36,160 nt of DNA from a virus (IMGVR_UViG_3300031565_000172:1-36160); one strand, 5' to 3'; shown: positions 1-7,384, counted from the first letter of the stretch. Numbers and translations: made by a program. The notes: generated by a model not told the origin, from the sequence alone.

Positions 1-1
1 G

Positions 2-307
2 CAGCGCCATGACGTGACCACGATGGTGGAACGGCTCAGGATGGACAGGGACAGGAAAACGGTGGATATGAGTGTCGGGGACAGACAGCTTGTCCTGAAT
101 CGGCTACGGTCTCTCCTGCTGTCTCCTGAGGGAACAGCGGCTGAGAACATAGCGTTGAAGGCAGCATCCCTGCTTGGACAATCAGTCGGTCTCTTTCAGA
201 AGCGTATCGAAGTGGATGACAAGCGGGACAGGTCACCCGATGAAATACGGAGAGAGATCGAAGACCGCATCTCAATGCTGGAACTGGATGACACGAACAT
301 ACACTGA
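2..307 (+). CDS. Terminase small subunit, C-terminal part (5' partial)
   Basis: The reading frame is open to the left edge, so this is probably the end of a longer gene; GTG at 14 and ATG at 23 are only internal alternatives. The visible part is a charged, helical protein. The stretch ALKAASLLGQSVGLF followed by QKRIEVDD resembles the end of phage small terminases, where a helix of the type KALELLGKHLGMF precedes a short beta strand. In that family the protein binds the packaging site and hands DNA to the large subunit. Its place just upstream of the large terminase agrees. The N-terminal DNA-binding domain is not visible, so the call rests on the C-terminal motif and gene order. Confidence 0.6.
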   Translation, partial: QRHDVTTMVERLRMDRDRKTVDMSVGDRQLVLNRLRSLLLSPEGTAAENIALKAASLLGQSVGLFQKRIEVDDKRDRSPDEIRREIEDRISMLELDDTNIH

Positions 308-562
308 CGAATCCCTGTTCGTGAATCCCAATGCAGGAACTCTGCGTCAGGTGATTTCCTGCTGACTCGTCAAATGATAGGTGTCCCGCCACGGCACCCT
401 GCCGACCCCGCCACCCCCCTGTGGCATGGTCGGAGTCCCACGCACATATATACTATTCCAGCCTCTCAAATAGCTGTTTTTAGACTATTTTGTCTATGCC
501 GTTAGCCAACAATGTCTAAAAAATTTTCTATATAAATTACCAGTACTTACTGCTGACTTGTT

Positions 563-582
563 GTTGACATTCTTTTGTCAAC
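563..582. promoter_or_regulatory. Inverted repeat, operator-like, over a -35 box
   Basis: GTTGACA and TGTCAAC form a perfect 7-base inverted repeat separated by 6 bases. It covers the candidate -35 hexamer TTGACA at 564-569, a position where a dimeric repressor could block RNA polymerase. An RNA hairpin is an alternative reading. Confidence 0.4.
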
Positions 583-592
583 CCCCTAGACT
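564..592 (+). promoter_or_regulatory. Candidate sigma70-type promoter P1
   Basis: TTGACA (564-569) is a perfect -35 box; TAGACT (587-592) matches four of six -10 bases, with the ideal 17-base spacer. Transcription would start near 599 and run at once into the terminator hairpin at 604-629, so this promoter would be productive only if termination is relieved. An overlapping weaker pair, TTGTCA (575-580) with CATAAT (596-601), has a 15-base spacer. Confidence 0.4.
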
Positions 593-603
593 CTCCATAA
601 TCG

Positions 604-636
604 AGGAGAGTTCTGTTTGGGACTCTTCTTTTTTTT
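604..636 (+). terminator. Rho-independent terminator after terS
   Basis: Bases 604-613 pair with 620-629 in a 10-bp stem (two G-U pairs) with a 6-base loop, followed directly by a run of eight T (629-636). It would stop transcripts coming from the small terminase side. The left arm (605-611, GGAGAGT) can also pair with ACTCTCC at 590-596, which would disrupt the terminator in read-through transcripts. Confidence 0.7.
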
Positions 637-664
637 GACCTGAAGTTTGTTATCTGTATATATA
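635..664 (+). promoter_or_regulatory. Candidate sigma70-type promoter P2 for the terL operon
   Basis: TTGACC (635-640) matches five of six -35 bases and overlaps the end of the terminator T-run. TATATA at 657-662 or 659-664 lies 16 or 18 bases downstream as a four-of-six -10 box and falls inside the first CTGT-N6-ACAG palindrome (654-667). The transcript would start near 670 and carry a leader of about 120 bases before the large terminase. Confidence 0.4.
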
Positions 665-667
665 CAG
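654..667. promoter_or_regulatory. Palindrome CTGTATATATACAG, operator-like, copy 1
   Basis: A perfect 14-base palindrome that covers the candidate -10 box of the promoter facing the large terminase gene. Repeated exactly at 744-757. A half-site relative follows at 669-680 and CTGTATAC lies at 680-687. Confidence 0.5.
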
Positions 668-707
668 TCTGTATATTTACTGTATACAACTTACGGAATA
701 TTATTCT

Positions 708-741
708 CTGTAAGTTACAGGGATGCCCTGAGTGGGCATCC
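708..741. promoter_or_regulatory. Leader hairpins upstream of terL
   Basis: CTGTAAGTTACAG (708-720) is an odd-length perfect palindrome. It is followed directly by a hairpin with an 8-bp perfect stem, GGATGCCC/GGGCATCC (721-728 and 734-741), and a 5-base loop. There is no T-run, so this is not a terminator; an RNA-level role in the leader or a protein-binding role is possible. Confidence 0.4.
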
Positions 742-743
742 CA

Positions 744-757
744 CTGTATATATACAG
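744..757. promoter_or_regulatory. Palindrome CTGTATATATACAG, operator-like, copy 2
   Basis: Exact second copy of the palindrome at 654-667; with flanking bases (743-758) it is a 16-base perfect palindrome. A further half copy, TATATACAG, lies at 765-773, only ten bases before the ribosome site of the large terminase at 783-787. Confidence 0.5.
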
Positions 758-790
758 TACGGCATATATACAGATAGATTCTGGAGGTTT

Positions 791-2299
791 GTGAATCCGC
801 AGGTACTGCAAAAGATAAAGACGTTACCGCTGGATCAGCAGGCTGGTTTTTTGGACCTGCTGAAAGAGCTGGATCAGTCGGAACGTGTTTCCAGATGCCG
901 TCAGGATTATGCGACGTTTGTGAAAGAGCTTTGGCCCGGTTTTATTGAGGGCAGGCATCACAAGATCATGGAAGATGCTTTTCAGCGGATCGCGGATGGA
1001 ACGCTGAAGCGTTTAATCATCAACATGCCGCCGAGGCATACCAAGTCTGAATTTGCTTCGATACATTTTCCAGCTTATTACTTGGGGCGATATCCTGATC
1101 GGAAGATCATCCAGACTTCTCACACTGCTGAACTGGCCACTTCGTTTGGGCGCAAAGTTCGTAATCTGGTTGACAGCGAACAATATCAAAAAATATTTCC
1201 TGAAACGTCATTGGCGGTTGATGCCAAGGCGGCAGGGCGCTGGGACACCTCCAAGGGTGGCGTTTACTTTGCTATTGGTGTTGGCGGCAAGTTAGCTGGA
1301 TATGGCGCTGATCTCCTGATTGTGGATGATCCGCATTCCGAACAGGATTACATTCAGGCCCGTCAGGGTGATGTAGGCGTGTTTGATAAGGCATATGAAT
1401 GGTTTACCTCTGGCCCGAGGCAGCGTTTACAGCCGGGAGCGGCGATTGTCGTGGTCATGACTCGTTGGCACAAACGGGACATTACCGGCAGGATCGTTAA
1501 GCGAATGACCTCTGAAAAAGGGGTTGATGACTGGGAAATCATTGAATTTCCCGCTTTGATGCCAGAAACCGACAATTCGTTATGGCCGGAATACTGGCCA
1601 AAAGAAGAACTGATCGCCATTCGCAGTGAGTTACCGGTGGCGCAATGGAACGCCCAGTACCTGCAGAACCCCACGGGTGAAGAAGGGGCGCTGGTTCGGC
1701 GCGACAGTTGGCGGATGTGGGAAAAACCCGACCCACCGGAATGCGAATACGTGATCCAGTCATGGGATACCGCCTTTCTGAAGAAAGAACGCAGTGACCG
1801 TTGTGCCTGTACCACTTGGGGCGTGTTTTATCTGGAAGATGAAGAAGGTCTCAAGCGACCCAACATCATGTTACTGGATGCTCTGGCCAAGAGAATGGAG
1901 TTTCCGGAGCTTAAACGCACCGCATTCCGCATGTGGGAAGAACGTCAGCCAGATGCCTTCATTGTTGAAGCCAAGGCTTCTGGTCTGCCCCTGATACAGG
2001 AATTGCGCATGATGGGCATTCCGGTCGAGGAATATACTCCGCATCGCGGTACGGGTGACAAGTTTGCCCGCCTTAATTCGGTGGCGGATTTCTTTACCAG
2101 TGGTTTTGTCTGGTGTCCGGATACCCGCTGGGCGGAAGAGGTGCGCGAAGAGATGGCGGCTTTTCCACAGGGTGATTTCGATGATCTGGTGGATTCTTCT
2201 ACACAGGCATTACTGCGGTTTCGTCGTGGCGGGTTTATCTCCTTACGTGATGATTACGAAAATCCTGATCATATTCCAATCAAGGCGGCATATTACTGA
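791..2299 (+). CDS. terL: Terminase large subunit
   Basis: ATP-driven DNA packaging motor and nuclease that cuts and pumps phage DNA through the portal. The 502-residue protein has an N-terminal ATPase with an adenine-motif region, a Walker A variant MPPRHTKS (residues 79-86), Walker B LLIVDD (175-180) and a coupling-type motif VVVMTRWHKRD (about 220-230). The RNase H-like nuclease domain follows, with acidic motifs in QSWDTAF (Asp326), FIVEAKASG and FDDLVDS. Length and motifs fit the Terminase_6 type. The start is GTG at 791, preceded by GGAGG at 783-787; the frame is open back to 647, but that stretch consists of regulatory palindromes. The stop lies one base before the next start. Confidence 0.95.
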   Translation: MNPQVLQKIKTLPLDQQAGFLDLLKELDQSERVSRCRQDYATFVKELWPGFIEGRHHKIMEDAFQRIADGTLKRLIINMPPRHTKSEFASIHFPAYYLGRYPDRKIIQTSHTAELATSFGRKVRNLVDSEQYQKIFPETSLAVDAKAAGRWDTSKGGVYFAIGVGGKLAGYGADLLIVDDPHSEQDYIQARQGDVGVFDKAYEWFTSGPRQRLQPGAAIVVVMTRWHKRDITGRIVKRMTSEKGVDDWEIIEFPALMPETDNSLWPEYWPKEELIAIRSELPVAQWNAQYLQNPTGEEGALVRRDSWRMWEKPDPPECEYVIQSWDTAFLKKERSDRCACTTWGVFYLEDEEGLKRPNIMLLDALAKRMEFPELKRTAFRMWEERQPDAFIVEAKASGLPLIQELRMMGIPVEEYTPHRGTGDKFARLNSVADFFTSGFVWCPDTRWAEEVREEMAAFPQGDFDDLVDSSTQALLRFRRGGFISLRDDYENPDHIPIKAAYY

Positions 2300-2300
2300 A

Positions 2301-2495
2301 ATGGATAATTTGACAGAATTTGAACAGGTTGTTCTGGGCTGCATGGTTCTTGGACTGGATCACAGACTGAAGTTTGTACTTCAGGAAGACAGTACCGTGG
2401 CGATATACACGGGACAAAGACTTCTGACCCAGATTGAAACAGAACATTTTATTCAGCTGAAGCCACAAGAAGTTCTGGATTTGGCGGGAATTTAA
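2301..2495 (+). CDS. Small protein of unknown function (64 aa)
   Basis: A 64-residue acidic protein that starts one base after the large terminase stop, so it is probably made by reinitiation; no good ribosome site is visible. It has a hydrophobic segment VVLGCMVLGL near residues 9-18 and predicted helices (LKPQEVLDLAGI at the C-terminus). I do not recognise a family. Position and strand make it part of the packaging operon. Confidence 0.55.
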   Translation: MDNLTEFEQVVLGCMVLGLDHRLKFVLQEDSTVAIYTGQRLLTQIETEHFIQLKPQEVLDLAGI

Positions 2496-2521
2496 CGCAG
2501 GGAGCATTATCGAGGAAGATT

Positions 2522-2866
2522 ATGAGCATTATGAAAAAAATCAGCCCCTCTTACGCTATTCTCAAGAAGAACAAGGAGGACAGCGCCCTCAAGACATTGA
2601 GGAACTTCAGCGGTATTGCCACTGCCATGCATGATTCAAAAAATGGTGGCAGTGGGTTGAAAGGTTTACTCGATCCCGGCAACATCGTTCTGGACTCAAG
2701 AGGTCCGACCGATGAAGAACGCAAGGCCAGACGTGATGCAAACCGTATGAAAAGAATGTCTGGCGCAAAATCAGGCGGAGCCACCAAGAAAATGGCCAAG
2801 GGCGGCATGACATGTCGTGGTATGGGCGCTGCTACCAAGGGTGGACGTACCAAGGGAAGCTGCTGA
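2522..2866 (+). CDS. Small basic protein with MAKGG/CRGMGAATKGG tail (114 aa)
   Basis: A lysine-rich protein with ribosome site GAGGAAG at 2511-2517; ATG at 2531 is a possible second start. The first 75 residues are helical and charged; the last 30 hold KKMAKGG then CRGMGAATKGG, a Gly/Lys-rich tail. The next gene ends in almost the same tail, so the two share a C-terminal module. Similar tails occur in small proteins between terminase and portal in marine phages, as I recall; the function is unknown. DNA or RNA binding is possible from the charge, but is only a guess. Confidence 0.65.
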   Translation: MSIMKKISPSYAILKKNKEDSALKTLRNFSGIATAMHDSKNGGSGLKGLLDPGNIVLDSRGPTDEERKARRDANRMKRMSGAKSGGATKKMAKGGMTCRGMGAATKGGRTKGSC

Positions 2867-3336
2867 TGAAGAACCCGATTAAGATGCTGAAAGATTCAAA
2901 TGCCCGCAAGGGTAAGCAGAAAGAGATCATGGGCGAAGATTACCACCGGCAGGAGCGTATCCAGCTGAAGGGCAAGAATGCCGCCAAAGATACCATCCAG
3001 CGGGTTTCTGACTACAAGGCAGCCAAGCTCGAAAAAGCGCCCAAAATGGTTAAAAAAATGGCCAAGGGTGGAAAGACCAAAAAAACTCCTGAAATGCGTT
3101 CATCGACACGATGGGAACCAGCTTCCAACAAAATGGCTGCAGCTAATCCAGCAGGTCCGGTTGCTGACATCCTTCAGCGGGGTTACCACGCCATCCAACG
3201 AGAACGTGGCGAAGAAGTGCCTGAAGATAGTCCGTATGTCAGGGCTAAGAAGAAACCCAAGAAAATGGCCAAGGGCGGTCTGTGCCGGGGCATGGGTGCG
3301 GCCACCAAAGGTGGTGGATTCAAGGGGTCACGGTAG
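2866..3336 (+). CDS. Basic protein with three MAKGG-type motifs (156 aa)
   Basis: The start ATG at 2866 overlaps the preceding stop (TGATG), giving coupled translation; the frame is open further upstream without a ribosome site. The protein is very basic and helical at first (KMLKDSNARKGKQKE), has KKMAKGGKTKK near the middle, and ends with KKMAKGGLCRGMGAATKGG, almost identical to the end of the previous protein. The stop overlaps the portal start. No enzyme motif is seen. A packaging or portal-associated role is suggested only by position. Confidence 0.65.
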   Translation: MKNPIKMLKDSNARKGKQKEIMGEDYHRQERIQLKGKNAAKDTIQRVSDYKAAKLEKAPKMVKKMAKGGKTKKTPEMRSSTRWEPASNKMAAANPAGPVADILQRGYHAIQRERGEEVPEDSPYVRAKKKPKKMAKGGLCRGMGAATKGGGFKGSR

Positions 3337-5783
3337 TGATTGAAAACAACGCCATGGCGTTACACGCTGAAGAGCCACTGGAGGTTGAAGTAACCACTCC
3401 AGTCGGTCCTACCGATGACGGTGGAGCGGTGGTTCAGTTTGGTGAAGAACAGCAGGGTGAACCAGCTTTTGGTGACAACCTTGCCGAGTTCATAGAAGAA
3501 AAAGACCTGAGTCTGTTGGCCAGCGAACTGGTACAGGATTTTGAGTCTGATCGTGACAGCCGTTCCGAGTGGGAAAAGACTTACATCAAGGGACTGGACT
3601 TACTTGGTCTGAAGTTTGAAGAACGCAATCAGCCATGGGATGGTGCCTGCGGAGTATTCCATCCTCTGCTGGCTGAATCGGTGGTGCGTTTTCAGGCGCA
3701 GACCATTCAGGAAGTGTTTCCAGCGTCAGGTCCGGCCAAGACCTCGATTGTGGGTAACAAGTCACCAGAAAAGACCAAGCAGGCCATGCGGGTACAGGAA
3801 TACCTGAACTACATGACCACCAGCAAGATGAAAGAATATCGCACGGAGACCGAGAAACTGTTGTTCTCCCTGCCGCTGGCCGGATCATGCTTCCGCAAGG
3901 TCTACCACGACCAGACCTTTGGCCGTCCGTTCTCGATGTACGTTCCGGCAGAGGACTTCGTGGTTAATTACGGTACTGCTGATCTGAGTACCTGCGAACG
4001 CGCTACCCATCTCATGAAGAAAACACCCAACTGGGTGCGCAAACGTCAGGTCGCCGGTTTTTATCGGGACATTGATCTTCCGGATACCAAGCCGGAACTG
4101 ACCGAAATTGACAGAAAGTACAACGAACTGAAGGGTGAGTCCGCCGATCATGATCTGGATGACCGGCACATCCTGCTGGAAATGCAGGTTGATCTCGACC
4201 TGATCGGGTTTGAAGATGGGACGGGCATTGCCCTGCCTTACGTAGTGACGGTCGAGAAAGGTTCGCGGGAAATCCTGTCAATCTATCGTAACTGGAAAGA
4301 AGATGACCCGTTGCGTGAAAAGCGTGACCATGTGGTTCATTACCAGTATCTGCCGGGGCTGGGGTTTTATGGTTTTGGGTTGACCCACATGATTGGCGGG
4401 CTGTCCAAGAGTGCCACCTCGCTGTTGCGCCAACTGGTTGATTCCGGCACTTTGGCCAACCTGCCCGGAGGACTCAAGTCTCGTGGCTTGAGAATCAAGG
4501 GTGACGATACCCCGATTGCCCCCGGAGAGTTCCGTGACGTGGATGTCCCGAGTGGCGCAATCCGCGATAACATCACGTTCTTACCCTATAAAGAACCATC
4601 ATCAGTCCTGTACCAGTTACTGGGTGATCTGGTCAGCGAAGGTCGCAGATTTGCTTCAGCTGCTGATCTGAAAGCTGCTGACATGAATGCCGAAGCACCG
4701 GTTGGCACCACCCTTGCGATCCTTGAACGGGAAATGAAGGTGATCAGTGCGATACAGGCCCGCATCCATCATGCGATGGGTCAGGAACTGGTTATTCTGA
4801 CAGCTATTATCCGTGAGCAGGGGCCGCAGGAATATCCTTATGAGGTAGATGGCGAGTACACCATCACCGATGATTTCGATGCCCGTATCGATGTGATACC
4901 GGTCAGTGATCCCAATGCCGGGACCATGGCGCAACGCATCATGCAGTATCAGGCCGCACTGCAACTGGCAGCGTCCAAGCCTGAAATGTACGACCTGCCA
5001 TTCCTGCACCGGCAGATGCTGGAGGTGCTGGGGATTGGCGATGCCGACAAGATCGTGCCGATGTCTGAGGACATGCTGCCGCAAGACCCTATCACCGAGA
5101 CCCAGAGCCTGCTGACCGGTAAACCGATCCGGGCATTCCTGTATCAGGATCACGAGGCACACATTCAGGCACACTTGGCTGCTGCAGAACACCCACAACT
5201 GTTGGCGCTGATGGAGAAGAACCCGAACGCCAAACAGGTTGCCGCCTCCGCTGCAGCACATCTGGCCGAACATCTGGCGATGGCTTACCGGTATAAGATT
5301 GAGCAGGAACTGGGTGTGGAAATGCCCGATCCGGATATGCCATTACCGGAAGACATCGAAATACGCCTGTCACGTCTGGTAGCCCCTGCTGCAGCCCAGC
5401 TTACCGGCAAGGCCGCACAGCAGGCGCAAGCTGAAGAGAATGCCAAGAAACAGGAAGACCCGATTATCCAGCAAGCCAAGCGTGAACTGGACATCAAGCA
5501 GGAAGCGCAGGACTCCAAGGAAATGACGGCGATGGAAAAGATCAAGGCCGACTTGCAGAAGGCTTCCGACAAGATGAAGCTGGATCGCGAACGGCTGGAC
5601 TTGGAATGGGAGAAGCTCGAAGAGGCCAAGCGCAAGGCGCGTAAAGTCGAGGCACTGAGCGAAGACAAGCTGGATTTGGAAGAAGAGAAGATGCATGCCT
5701 CTGCTGAGACCGCCGGACTTCAATCTGGAGCAAATCTTGCCAGCGCCATCATCTCCAGTAAAAACAAGGATAAAAGTAAGTGA
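3336..5783 (+). CDS. Portal protein
   Basis: The 815-residue portal would form the dodecameric ring at the head vertex through which DNA enters and leaves. Supporting signs are its place behind the large terminase, its size, and the conserved early region around WDGACGVFHPLLAE (near residue 101), which I recognise from large P22-type portals of marine podoviruses. Residues 700-790 are a long charged coiled-coil-like tail rich in Glu, Lys and Ala, as in long-barrelled portals. The start is GTG at 3336, overlapping the previous stop (TAGTG) with AAGGGG about 8 bases upstream; ATG at 3354 has no ribosome site. Confidence 0.88.
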   Translation: MIENNAMALHAEEPLEVEVTTPVGPTDDGGAVVQFGEEQQGEPAFGDNLAEFIEEKDLSLLASELVQDFESDRDSRSEWEKTYIKGLDLLGLKFEERNQPWDGACGVFHPLLAESVVRFQAQTIQEVFPASGPAKTSIVGNKSPEKTKQAMRVQEYLNYMTTSKMKEYRTETEKLLFSLPLAGSCFRKVYHDQTFGRPFSMYVPAEDFVVNYGTADLSTCERATHLMKKTPNWVRKRQVAGFYRDIDLPDTKPELTEIDRKYNELKGESADHDLDDRHILLEMQVDLDLIGFEDGTGIALPYVVTVEKGSREILSIYRNWKEDDPLREKRDHVVHYQYLPGLGFYGFGLTHMIGGLSKSATSLLRQLVDSGTLANLPGGLKSRGLRIKGDDTPIAPGEFRDVDVPSGAIRDNITFLPYKEPSSVLYQLLGDLVSEGRRFASAADLKAADMNAEAPVGTTLAILEREMKVISAIQARIHHAMGQELVILTAIIREQGPQEYPYEVDGEYTITDDFDARIDVIPVSDPNAGTMAQRIMQYQAALQLAASKPEMYDLPFLHRQMLEVLGIGDADKIVPMSEDMLPQDPITETQSLLTGKPIRAFLYQDHEAHIQAHLAAAEHPQLLALMEKNPNAKQVAASAAAHLAEHLAMAYRYKIEQELGVEMPDPDMPLPEDIEIRLSRLVAPAAAQLTGKAAQQAQAEENAKKQEDPIIQQAKRELDIKQEAQDSKEMTAMEKIKADLQKASDKMKLDRERLDLEWEKLEEAKRKARKVEALSEDKLDLEEEKMHASAETAGLQSGANLASAIISSKNKDKSK

Positions 5784-5977
5784 GCGGAAGCTACGAGAAC
5801 GTGCTGGACACCCTGAAAGGGATGATCCGGCAGATCATGAACGACCGATCTGACCACATGTTGGGAGACGGTTGTGAGAGTTTTTCCGAATATAGGCACC
5901 AGACCGGTGTAATTGAAGGTCTGGCAATTGCTGAAAGAGAGCTTCTTGACCTGAAAGAGAGGATTGAGAATGCTTGA
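5780..5977 (+). CDS. Conserved small phage protein (65 aa)
   Basis: A 65-residue acidic helical protein; its GTG start overlaps the portal stop (GTGA). The pattern ending in YRHQTGVIEGLAIAERELLDL is one I recall from small proteins next to portal genes in many environmental phages. No function is known to me. The sequence suggests a helical hairpin, which could dimerise or bind the portal or terminase. Confidence 0.65.
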   Translation: MSGSYENVLDTLKGMIRQIMNDRSDHMLGDGCESFSEYRHQTGVIEGLAIAERELLDLKERIENA

Positions 5978-5988
5978 GGAGATATCCA

Positions 5989-6222
5989 GTGTTCATTGAA
6001 TTTCTGACCTCCAAGTTTTTCTTCATCGTGCCCATGCTGGTCGGTGCTTTCACCTTTTCCATCATCATACGCTGGGTATCGCTGGGGACGGGCATCACAC
6101 GCTCAGAGGCAAGAGAGGAAATCAAAAATGGCAACCAAGCGATGGCGATCTATTTCAGGGGCCGGATTATTGGCGTTGCTATTGTCGTTGCCGGGTGTGT
6201 GCTTGCAGGCGCAAGCGTCTAA
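5989..6222 (+). CDS. Small membrane protein, holin candidate
   Basis: A 77-residue protein with two hydrophobic segments (about residues 9-28, rich in Phe and Ile, and 60-77) joined by a charged loop with SEAREEIKNGN. The start is GTG at 5989 with GAGGAG at 5976-5981; a TTG at 5974 would place the ribosome site inside the coding region. Two membrane spans, small size and position directly before a secreted transglycosylase and spanins fit a class II holin. The region after the loop vaguely resembles DUF350-type membrane proteins. Its 3' end overlaps the next gene by 95 bases. Confidence 0.6.
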   Translation: MFIEFLTSKFFFIVPMLVGAFTFSIIIRWVSLGTGITRSEAREEIKNGNQAMAIYFRGRIIGVAIVVAGCVLAGASV

Positions 6223-6706
6223 TGACCAGTACGATGAGTGGTTTCAGGAATACAGCCTGCGTTATCTTTACGGGCTGGTTCCTGATGATGACTGGCGCTG
6301 GCTGAAAGCGCAGTGTTATCAGGAATCGAGGCTTAAACCGGAAGCAGTCTCCCCCGCTGGTGCGGTGGGTTTGTGTCAACTGATGAAAGGGGCGGCACAG
6401 GATGCTGGTTTGTCTCCACATGAACGTACCGACCCAAAGAAAAACATCAAGGCCGGGGCATATATCCTGCGGCGCAACATCAGGACATGGTGGCCCCGCG
6501 ATACGCGCTTCCTGCGTCTTCAGCTCGGTTGGGCTGGGTACAATGCCGGGGCCGGAAACATCATCAAGGCACAGAGTATTTGTGGGGGCATGCTGTGGCG
6601 GTTCATCGCGCCCTGCCTGCACAAGGTCACCGGACTGAATAACAGTCACGAAACGATCAGCTACGTGGCGTTCATCCCCGGCTGGTACAGAGGAATGGCG
6701 CAATGA
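6128..6706 (+). CDS. Secreted lytic transglycosylase (endolysin candidate)
   Basis: A 192-residue protein with an N-terminal signal peptide (basic start, hydrophobic core at residues 13-24, cleavage likely after AQA at 28-30) and an SLT/GH23 lysozyme-like domain. The catalytic Glu is Glu66 in CYQESRL, followed by the family pattern SPAGAVGLCQLM and later WAGYNAGAG. It would cleave peptidoglycan between MurNAc and GlcNAc. With holin and spanin genes beside it, an endolysin role is likely; the signal peptide suggests export by the host Sec system. The start ATG 6128 has GAGGAA 8 bases upstream. Its 5' end, coding for the signal peptide, lies inside the holin candidate. Confidence 0.88.
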   Translation: MATKRWRSISGAGLLALLLSLPGVCLQAQASNDQYDEWFQEYSLRYLYGLVPDDDWRWLKAQCYQESRLKPEAVSPAGAVGLCQLMKGAAQDAGLSPHERTDPKKNIKAGAYILRRNIRTWWPRDTRFLRLQLGWAGYNAGAGNIIKAQSICGGMLWRFIAPCLHKVTGLNNSHETISYVAFIPGWYRGMAQ

Positions 6707-7167
6707 GCATCTTCACCGGATTGTTTGCCCGGATAACCGGATCAGCCATTGGTGGCTGGTTCAGCACCAATCTCCTATGGATCGCACTGTCGGCCTTTCT
6801 GGCACTGGGCTTACTGACCGGATACTACAAATACACCTCGGTGCGTAATGCCGGACGGGCTGATCTCGCTGAAGAACAGTACAACAACCTGCGCCGGGAT
6901 TTTGATGGTCTGCTCATCTCGGTCGATATCAATGAAGCGGCATTGCAGGTTTGCCGGGTTGCCAATGCCGCTAACGCTGCTGCACTGGAACATCAGAAAC
7001 AGCTGGCACAGGACGCACTGACCACGATCAAGTTGTTACAGGCCGAATCGGTGCATACCGTGGAAACCATCCACGATGACGGAGAAAAACTGCGTGGACA
7101 GGATACCGAATGCCGGACTGTGGATGCTCCTCTTCCTGACTTTTTTATTGTTGGGCTGTGGGAGTAA
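6703..7167 (+). CDS. i-spanin, Rz-like inner membrane subunit
   Basis: A 154-residue protein with one N-terminal membrane span (about residues 22-42) followed by a long helical, coiled-coil-like periplasmic part (residues 45-130). It starts by ATGA overlap with the transglycosylase. In Rz-type systems this subunit reaches across the periplasm to the outer-membrane lipoprotein and fuses the membranes at the end of lysis. Identification rests on topology and on the out-of-frame overlap with a lipoprotein gene at 7076-7167, a hallmark of Rz/Rz1 pairs. Confidence 0.82.
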   Translation: MSIFTGLFARITGSAIGGWFSTNLLWIALSAFLALGLLTGYYKYTSVRNAGRADLAEEQYNNLRRDFDGLLISVDINEAALQVCRVANAANAAALEHQKQLAQDALTTIKLLQAESVHTVETIHDDGEKLRGQDTECRTVDAPLPDFFIVGLWE

Positions 7168-7384
7168 TCCTCCCAAGATCGTCACAGTCCACGACACGGT
7201 CGAGATATACCGGGATGTGTACATCACACCACCAGAGGAATTGCTGCGCTCTGTGACCGTTGTGCGGCTTTCCAAGCCGATAACCACCATTGATTTAAAA
7301 GTCGGCTTCTTGGAACAGAGGGAAGCAGCGAAACTGTGTAACAGTCAATTGTCTGAGATCAAAAATCTGGGAGATGCACCATGA
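7076..7384 (+). CDS. o-spanin, Rz1-like lipoprotein
   Basis: A 102-residue protein whose signal ends in lipobox LLGC (Cys28), so it should be a lipoprotein of the outer membrane. The mature part holds PPK, a Val-rich strand and an Rz1-like end with KLCNSQLSEIKN. It begins inside the Rz-like gene in another frame (92-base overlap). ATG 7076 is taken as start; ATG 7124 would give a very short signal. It partners with the i-spanin to disrupt the outer membrane. It is longer than the lambda Rz1 and not proline-rich. Confidence 0.82.
   Translation: MTEKNCVDRIPNAGLWMLLFLTFLLLGCGSNPPKIVTVHDTVEIYRDVYITPPEELLRSVTVVRLSKPITTIDLKVGFLEQREAAKLCNSQLSEIKNLGDAP

Larger units (their letters stand above)
308..790. 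other. Non-coding regulatory gap between small and large terminase genes
   Basis: About 480 bases carry no convincing gene. Bases 308-440 are GC-rich and show nothing recognisable. Bases 440-780 are strongly AT-rich and hold several inverted repeats: AAATAG/CTATTT (468-473 and 485-490), TAGAC-N6-GTCTA (481-496), GTTGACA-N6-TGTCAAC (563-582), a terminator (604-636), AACTTAC/GTAAGTT (688-694 and 710-716), and GGATGCCC/GGGCATCC (721-741). Gaps this long are exceptional in this window, where genes usually overlap. Regulation of the packaging operon or a packaging/recombination site are both possible; the sequence alone does not decide. Confidence 0.7.

Noticed and set aside
36-392. 118-residue minus-strand open frame at the left edge
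   Set aside because: It is antisense to the small terminase frame and has no ribosome site; the plus-strand protein carries a recognisable motif.
308-460. tRNA or structured RNA in the GC-rich part of the terS-terL gap
   Set aside because: No cloverleaf arms, T-loop or CCA-type end could be formed on inspection.
654-757. LexA (SOS) boxes
   Set aside because: The palindromes are CTGT-N6-ACAG, two bases shorter than the E. coli-type CTGT-N8-ACAG box; a LexA role is unproven, so they are listed only as operator-like.
647-790. Upstream extension of the large terminase (48 more codons from TTG 647)
   Set aside because: The stretch consists of perfect palindromes and an AT-rich leader, has no ribosome site at 647, and the peptide is unlike terminase N-termini; GGAGG precedes GTG 791.
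4656-5273. 205-residue minus-strand open frame within the portal gene
   Set aside because: It is antisense to a well-supported portal gene, has no ribosome site and low-complexity composition typical of a shadow frame.
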